Of a stretch of DNA of 64,000 nucleotides, positions 59,899-64,000 are shown in pieces (position 1 is the stretch's first letter; each line of letters begins with the position of its first letter). The notes beneath the pieces are model-generated. The model was not told the DNA's origin. It made no database searches and saw nothing but the letters and a program-made list of their open reading frames with translations. The position numbers and the translations under genes are program-made. The stretch lies in the NCBI GenBank assembly GCA_963753685.1, contig CAVWDE010000005.1, forward strand, positions 186,001 through 250,000. Direction: 5' to 3'. This stretch comes from DATAOG01 sp963753685 (GTDB lineage Bacteria > Pseudomonadota > Alphaproteobacteria > Geminicoccales > Geminicoccaceae).

Positions 59899-61662
59899 TC
59901 AGAACGGCCACACCAGGGGGATCATCAGCAGCGCGACCACGATCACGATCGCCTCGAGCCCCAGCCCGACCCGCGCGTAGTCGCCGAAGCGATAGCCGCC
60001 CGGCCCCATGATGATGGTGTTGTTGTGATGCCCGAACGGGGTGAGGAAGTCGCAGGACGCACCGATCGCGACCGCCATCAGGAAGGCGTCCGGCGAGACG
60101 GCCATGCGCTCCGCGATGCTGATCACGATCGGCGCCATGATGACCACGGTCGCGGCATTGTTGAGCACCGGCGTGATCGCCATGGTCGTCATCAGCACGA
60201 CCGCGAGCATGCCGTGCGGACCAAGCGATCCCGAGACCTTCAGGATGCTGCCGCCGATCAACCCGGCCGCGCCGGTCGACTGCAGCGCATCGCCGAGCGG
60301 GATCATGGCGCCCAGCAGCACGATCACCGGCCAGTCGATGCTCTCGTAGATGCGCGCGGGCCGGATCGCGCCGGTCAGCACCATGGCCACGACCACGCTC
60401 GTGAACGCGGCCGCGGCCGGCAGGATGCCGGTCGCCGCAACGGCGATCCCGAGGATGAACAGGCCGACCGGCAGGGCGCTCCGGCGCGGCTCGAAGGTGA
60501 GCTTGCGGTCGGCGAGCGGCACGCAGCCGAGATCGGCGATCGCCGCCCGCAACCGGCTCGCCTCGCCCTCCAGGAGGAGGACGTCGCCGGTGCTGAGCGT
60601 CGCATCCCGCAGCCGGCCCTCGAAGCGCCGGCCCTGGCGCGCGACCGCGATCAGATCGACGCCGTAGCGGCGGCGCAGGTCGAGCGACGAGGGGCTGCTG
60701 CCCTGGATCACGGCGTTCGGCAGGACCACGGCCTCGATCAGGCTCTCGCCCGCCTGATCCGGAGCCGTCCGTCGGCGGCGCGCGACCGGCTCCAGGTCGT
60801 CCTGCTCGACGGCGCGCTCCAGGGTGCCCGTGTCGGCCTGCAGCAAAAGGATATCGTCCGCCTGCAGCACCGCCTCCTGGATGCGGCCGAACAGGCGGCG
60901 TCCGGCGCGCAGCACCCCGAGCACCACGACCTTGCGGCTGGCCTCGACCTGGCCCACGGCCTGGCCGATCACCGGCGAGGCCGCGCGCACGCGGGCCTCG
61001 GTGACGTAGTCCTCGACCTCGAACGCCGCCTGCTCGATGCCCGCGCGCCGGCGCTCGGGCGGCAGCAGGCGCCAGCCCAGCAGGACCAGATAGGCGACCC
61101 CGGCGATGCTCAGCGCGAGCCCGGTCGGCGCGAAGTCGAACAGCATGAAGCGCTGGCCCGTCGCTCCGGCGCGGAACGCCGAGATCAAAAGGTTGGGCGG
61201 GGTGCCGATCAGGGTCGTCATCCCGCCCAACAGGGTGGCAAAGGACAGCGGCATCAGGAGCAGGCCCGGCGGGTAGCGATGGCGGCGCGCGGTCGAGAGC
61301 GCCACGGGCATCAGCAGCGCCAGCGCCCCGACGTTGTTCATGAAGCCGGACAGCAGCGCGCCCAGACCGCAGAAGGCGAGCAGATGGCCCATCGGCGAGC
61401 CGCTCGTGCCAGTGAGCTTGCCGACCAGCGCGTCGACCGCGCCCGATCGCGCGAGCGTCCGGCTGATCACGAGCACCGCGGCGACCGTGATGACGGCCGG
61501 GTTGCTGAAGCCCGCGAACGCCGCCTCCGGCCCGATCAGGCCGAGCAGGACGCAGGCCATCAGGCTGGTCAGGGCGACCACGTCGTAGCGCCAGCGGTCC
61601 CAGACGAACGCCGCCAGCGTGCAGCCGAGCACGGCCAGAATCGCGGCCTGGTCCCAGGTCAT
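59899..61662 (-). CDS. SLC13-type (DASS) transporter with two RCK_C domains
   Basis: 587 residues from ATG 61662. Membrane helices at both ends enclose two cytosolic TrkA-C (RCK_C) domains at about 205-380 (VLGVLRAGRRLFGRIQEAVLQADDILLLQ; GVDLIAVARQGRRFEGRLRDATLSTGDVLLLEG). The carrier halves show LSGFMNNVGALALLMPVA, GTPPNLLISA, VLNNAATVVIMAPI and TPFGHHNNTIIMGPGGY. Such proteins are often annotated as sulfate or citrate carriers. Position beside the sulfate operon favours an anion such as sulfate, but this is contextual. Confidence 0.88.
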   Translation of the reverse strand: MTWDQAAILAVLGCTLAAFVWDRWRYDVVALTSLMACVLLGLIGPEAAFAGFSNPAVITVAAVLVISRTLARSGAVDALVGKLTGTSGSPMGHLLAFCGLGALLSGFMNNVGALALLMPVALSTARRHRYPPGLLLMPLSFATLLGGMTTLIGTPPNLLISAFRAGATGQRFMLFDFAPTGLALSIAGVAYLVLLGWRLLPPERRRAGIEQAAFEVEDYVTEARVRAASPVIGQAVGQVEASRKVVVLGVLRAGRRLFGRIQEAVLQADDILLLQADTGTLERAVEQDDLEPVARRRRTAPDQAGESLIEAVVLPNAVIQGSSPSSLDLRRRYGVDLIAVARQGRRFEGRLRDATLSTGDVLLLEGEASRLRAAIADLGCVPLADRKLTFEPRRSALPVGLFILGIAVAATGILPAAAAFTSVVVAMVLTGAIRPARIYESIDWPVIVLLGAMIPLGDALQSTGAAGLIGGSILKVSGSLGPHGMLAVVLMTTMAITPVLNNAATVVIMAPIVISIAERMAVSPDAFLMAVAIGASCDFLTPFGHHNNTIIMGPGGYRFGDYARVGLGLEAIVIVVALLMIPLVWPF

Positions 61663-61799
61663 CGCGACGCGCGACAATCGACCATCGCCATCCGTTGTCC
61701 CGGGGCTCCCGACAGCCCATCCGACCCGCAACGGACTGTGGATCGGCTGACGGCGCCCGGTCAACAGGCGCCGCGACTCCGATGTCGACCAGCGCGCGG

Positions 61800-63143
61800 C
61801 TACTCGCTCAGGATCTGCTTGATCCGCGCGATCGCCTCGTCGACCGCCTGCTCAGGGCTGGTGCCCTCGGTGACGATGCGGTGGACGGCGTTGCCCCAGA
61901 CGTGCTCGCTCCAGATCGGGCCCGACTGCCATTCGTGGTCGCGGACGTCCATGCTCATCAGGTGTTGCCGGGTCATGATCTGGATCGCCCCGCGCATACG
62001 ATGGGGGTCGCTCGCGTCCAGCCAGAACGGCTGCTCGACCAGCTTGCGCATCGGCGGCATGAGGCGGTCGCCGGCGAAATCCAGCCAATGGGCAAGCCAG
62101 CCCTCCTCGGCGAGGAAGCGGACGAAGTCCTCGGCGAGCGCCGGGTTCCTGCCGGCCTTGAAGACCACGGCGCGCTGGATGGCACCAACGATCACGAGCG
62201 GCTGGCCGTCGGCAGCGTCCGGCCAGTCGATGGTGGCGGCGTTCTTGTAGTAGTCGTCGGGCCGGGCGGTGCGCAGCGCGCCCGGAATCGAGAGCGACGT
62301 GTTCGGCGTCATCACCACGGTCTGGGCGAGGAACGCCTTGTTGTTGCCGATGTTGGTCCAGCTCGTCGAGTTGGGCGGCGTGCAGCCCTTGCGCCAGATC
62401 GCGGTGTAGGCCGTCAGCGCTTTGATGATCCCTGCCCGCACGACGGGATCGTCGACCTGAGGCCGGCGGTCGCGGTCGAGCCAGGGCGTGCCATAGGCGA
62501 GATCGAACTGCAGGAGCTCGTCGTCGGTGTCGAGGGCCGCGGCCGACATGGGCAGCCCGACGCCCCAGATGTCGTCGCGGCCCAAGACCTTGCGCACGGC
62601 GGGCTGCACCTGCTCGCACCAGAACGACCAGAACGCCTGCCACTCCTTCGGGATGTCGGCGAGGGTGAACCCGGCCCGCTCCAGGAGGCTGCTCCAGACA
62701 TGGATGTTGTTGGAATACCGGCCCATCGGCAGCGCGTAGAGGCCGCGTCGGCCGGTCTTGCCATCGAGCAGGGTGGACGCTCCGATGGCGTCGGCATCGA
62801 ACAGGTCCAGGACCGGGGCGAGGACGCCCGCGAGGTCGACCAGCCGGTCCTCGTAGGCCCACTGGGCGACCCCGTAGGTACCGGCGGCGCTGCCGAACAG
62901 GAAGTCGGGCGGCTGCCCGGCTTCAAGTGCCGCCTGCGCTTTTTGAAGCATCTCACTTTGCGCGGCTTGGACGAGCTCCACCTGTTTGCCGGTCTTCTGC
63001 GCGAAGGCGGCGATGATCTCCGCGATCGCCGCGTCCTCCTGGGGATAGAATCCCTTGTCCCACCAGACGACGAGGTTGGCGGCCCAGGCGGCGGGCGATG
63101 CCATCACGAGCGCTACCGCCAAAACCACGGCCCGGCTGTGCAT
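61800..63143 (-). CDS. ABC transporter sugar-binding protein (family 1)
   Basis: 447 residues from ATG 63143 with GGAGGGG nine bases upstream. A signal peptide (AVVLAVALVMASPAAWA) is followed by LVVWWDKGFYPQEDAAIAEIIAAFAQKTGKQVELVQ, a family 1 sugar-binding start. FLFGSAAGTYGVAQWAYEDRLVDLAGVL and FAGDRLMPPMRKLVEQPFW are typical. Permease and ATPase genes are not in the window, so they either lie to the right of it or the protein is an orphan. The cyclase gene upstream is separated by 77 bases. Confidence 0.88.
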   Translation of the reverse strand: MHSRAVVLAVALVMASPAAWAANLVVWWDKGFYPQEDAAIAEIIAAFAQKTGKQVELVQAAQSEMLQKAQAALEAGQPPDFLFGSAAGTYGVAQWAYEDRLVDLAGVLAPVLDLFDADAIGASTLLDGKTGRRGLYALPMGRYSNNIHVWSSLLERAGFTLADIPKEWQAFWSFWCEQVQPAVRKVLGRDDIWGVGLPMSAAALDTDDELLQFDLAYGTPWLDRDRRPQVDDPVVRAGIIKALTAYTAIWRKGCTPPNSTSWTNIGNNKAFLAQTVVMTPNTSLSIPGALRTARPDDYYKNAATIDWPDAADGQPLVIVGAIQRAVVFKAGRNPALAEDFVRFLAEEGWLAHWLDFAGDRLMPPMRKLVEQPFWLDASDPHRMRGAIQIMTRQHLMSMDVRDHEWQSGPIWSEHVWGNAVHRIVTEGTSPEQAVDEAIARIKQILSE

Positions 63144-63220
63144 ACTATGCCCCTCCAACTGACAATGCCCGCGGTGATCAGCGCATCGGCGAGGCTTTCC
63201 GCGGATCGGGTCCTCCGCCT

Positions 63221-64000
63221 TCAGGTCCCCTGGCACCGGTAGACCGCGATGGCGCCGCGGCCTCTGAGCTCGATCGGCCCAAGCGGCGTGCAAGGGCAAC
63301 GATCCTTGACCTGCGCGAATGCGTCGCCGCTCAGGTAGACGGCGGCCTCGGAGCCGAGCCCGGAGAGGCGGGCGGCGACGTTCACGGTGTCGCCCCAGAG
63401 GTCGAAGCTGAACTTGCTCTGGCCGACCACGCCGGCGACCACGGGGCCGACGTGAATGCCCACGCGCAGGCGCCAGCGCGCCGGGTTGCCGGCCGCGGCG
63501 GTCACCATCGCCTGCGCGCAGCGCACGCTCGCCATGACCGGGTCGGCAAGCGGCTCGAGCAGGTTGCCGGTCGCGAGGAAGCCATCGCCCACGGTCTTGA
63601 TCTTCTCCAGGCCGTGCGCGCTCACCAGGGCTTCGCAGTCGTGGGCGAGCCGGTCCAGGTCGGCGACCACCTGTTCCGGCGCATGGGCTTCGCACCAGGC
63701 GGTGAAGTTCACGACATCGGCGAACATCACCGCCACGTCGTCGTAGCGTCGCGGCAGGATCCGCTCCGACGCTTTCAGCTCGATCACCGCCTGCGCCGGC
63801 AGAATGACGTGCAGCAGGCGATCGGCCCGCTCGCGCTCCTGCTCGATCTCGCGCCGATAGGCGACCTCGAGGTCGTGCCAGCGCTTCTTCTCCAGGCACG
63901 CCCCGATCCGCGTCTTGAGCAGCACCGGGTCGAAGGGCTTCGGCAGGTAGTCCTCGGCGCCGAGCTCGATGCAGCGCAGCACGCTGTCGAGCTGACCGAG
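63221..64000 (-). CDS. Receiver-adenylate/guanylate cyclase (class III), C-terminal part
   Basis: The frame is open to the right edge, so the start is missing; about 259 residues are visible. The first about 25 are the end of a receiver domain (LGAEDYLPKPFDPVLLKTRI). A short coiled coil (YRREIEQERERADRLLHVILP) leads to a class III cyclase: metal-binding Asp in VMFADVVNFTAWC, second Asp in KIKTVGDGFLATGN, and LWGDTVNVAARLSG with the ribose-orienting Asn. The product, cAMP or cGMP, cannot be decided by eye. It is a one-component output for a phosphorelay. Confidence 0.9.
   Translation of the reverse strand, partial: LGQLDSVLRCIELGAEDYLPKPFDPVLLKTRIGACLEKKRWHDLEVAYRREIEQERERADRLLHVILPAQAVIELKASERILPRRYDDVAVMFADVVNFTAWCEAHAPEQVVADLDRLAHDCEALVSAHGLEKIKTVGDGFLATGNLLEPLADPVMASVRCAQAMVTAAAGNPARWRLRVGIHVGPVVAGVVGQSKFSFDLWGDTVNVAARLSGLGSEAAVYLSGDAFAQVKDRCPCTPLGPIELRGRGAIAVYRCQGT

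Noticed and set aside
61800..63899. 699-residue protein fusing cyclase-like text to a sugar-binding protein
   Set aside because: The first 250 residues are an off-frame reading of the cyclase gene; the binding protein has its own signal peptide and ribosome site at 63143.

Overview
The window is very G+C-rich DNA from an alphaproteobacterium. The strongest support for this is a circularly permuted, two-piece tmRNA gene at about 23.7-24.0 kb, with a downstream sspB and fumC. TctABC, HWE histidine kinase, Rrf2-Fe-S and CHASE2-GGDEF-EAL genes fit the same group. A Rhodospirillales-like lineage is plausible, but I cannot place it below class. There is no rRNA, tRNA, CRISPR array or insertion sequence that I can support.

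Layout. 0-1.6 kb: end of a sulfatase-fold gene, a small frameshifted gene, then a low-GC membrane-anchored hypothetical. 1.7-12 kb, mostly minus strand: response regulator and HWE kinase, a GMC dehydrogenase with a Tat-signal small partner, a GNAT, a tctCBA tripartite transporter, a globin (plus) and a PLP decarboxylase. 12-17.6 kb, plus: GGDEF-EAL protein, Gfo/Idh/MocA oxidoreductase, small membrane protein, ThDP enzyme. 17.6-21.4 kb, minus: TPR protein, two small membrane proteins, thyX. 21.6-26.1 kb, plus: PQQ dehydrogenase, ssrA, sspB, fumC. 26.1-31.4 kb: aldo-keto reductase, YciI, a type II toxin-antitoxin pair, a DUF4145-like membrane protein, a second sugar oxidoreductase with a TIM-barrel isomerase, and hspQ.

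31.7-37.5 kb holds the most unusual locus. It encodes an exported Sel1/DUF4384-like protein, a membrane-tethered single-ring Clp-type unfoldase, and a 1095-residue coiled-coil protein ending in an OmpA-like peptidoglycan-binding domain. The coiled coil is built of modules repeated at exact 177-nt steps. I know of no described system with this composition. Next come a rhomboid protease, a zinc-ribbon protein and HU. 39.9-44.9 kb is a two-gene LysM-FecR / CHASE2-PAS-GGDEF-EAL unit.

45.1-55.2 kb is one long plus-strand operon: a CUT1-type ABC importer with two ATPases and a small membrane protein, followed by dhaL, dhaM, a private HPr, a private enzyme I, a small HTH regulator and dhaK. Together these would import a polyol or triose and phosphorylate dihydroxyacetone from PEP through a dedicated mini-PTS. 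55.2-61.7 kb, minus: the sulfate/thiosulfate importer cysA-cysW-cysT-sbp under an Rrf2 regulator with a likely Fe-S site, next to an SLC13-type carrier. 61.8-64 kb, minus: another sugar-binding protein and the end of a receiver-adenylate cyclase.

At least nine and probably ten single-base frame shifts interrupt otherwise intact conserved genes, several in homopolymers or GC runs. Base-level assembly error is more likely than gene decay, so those genes are annotated as continuous.
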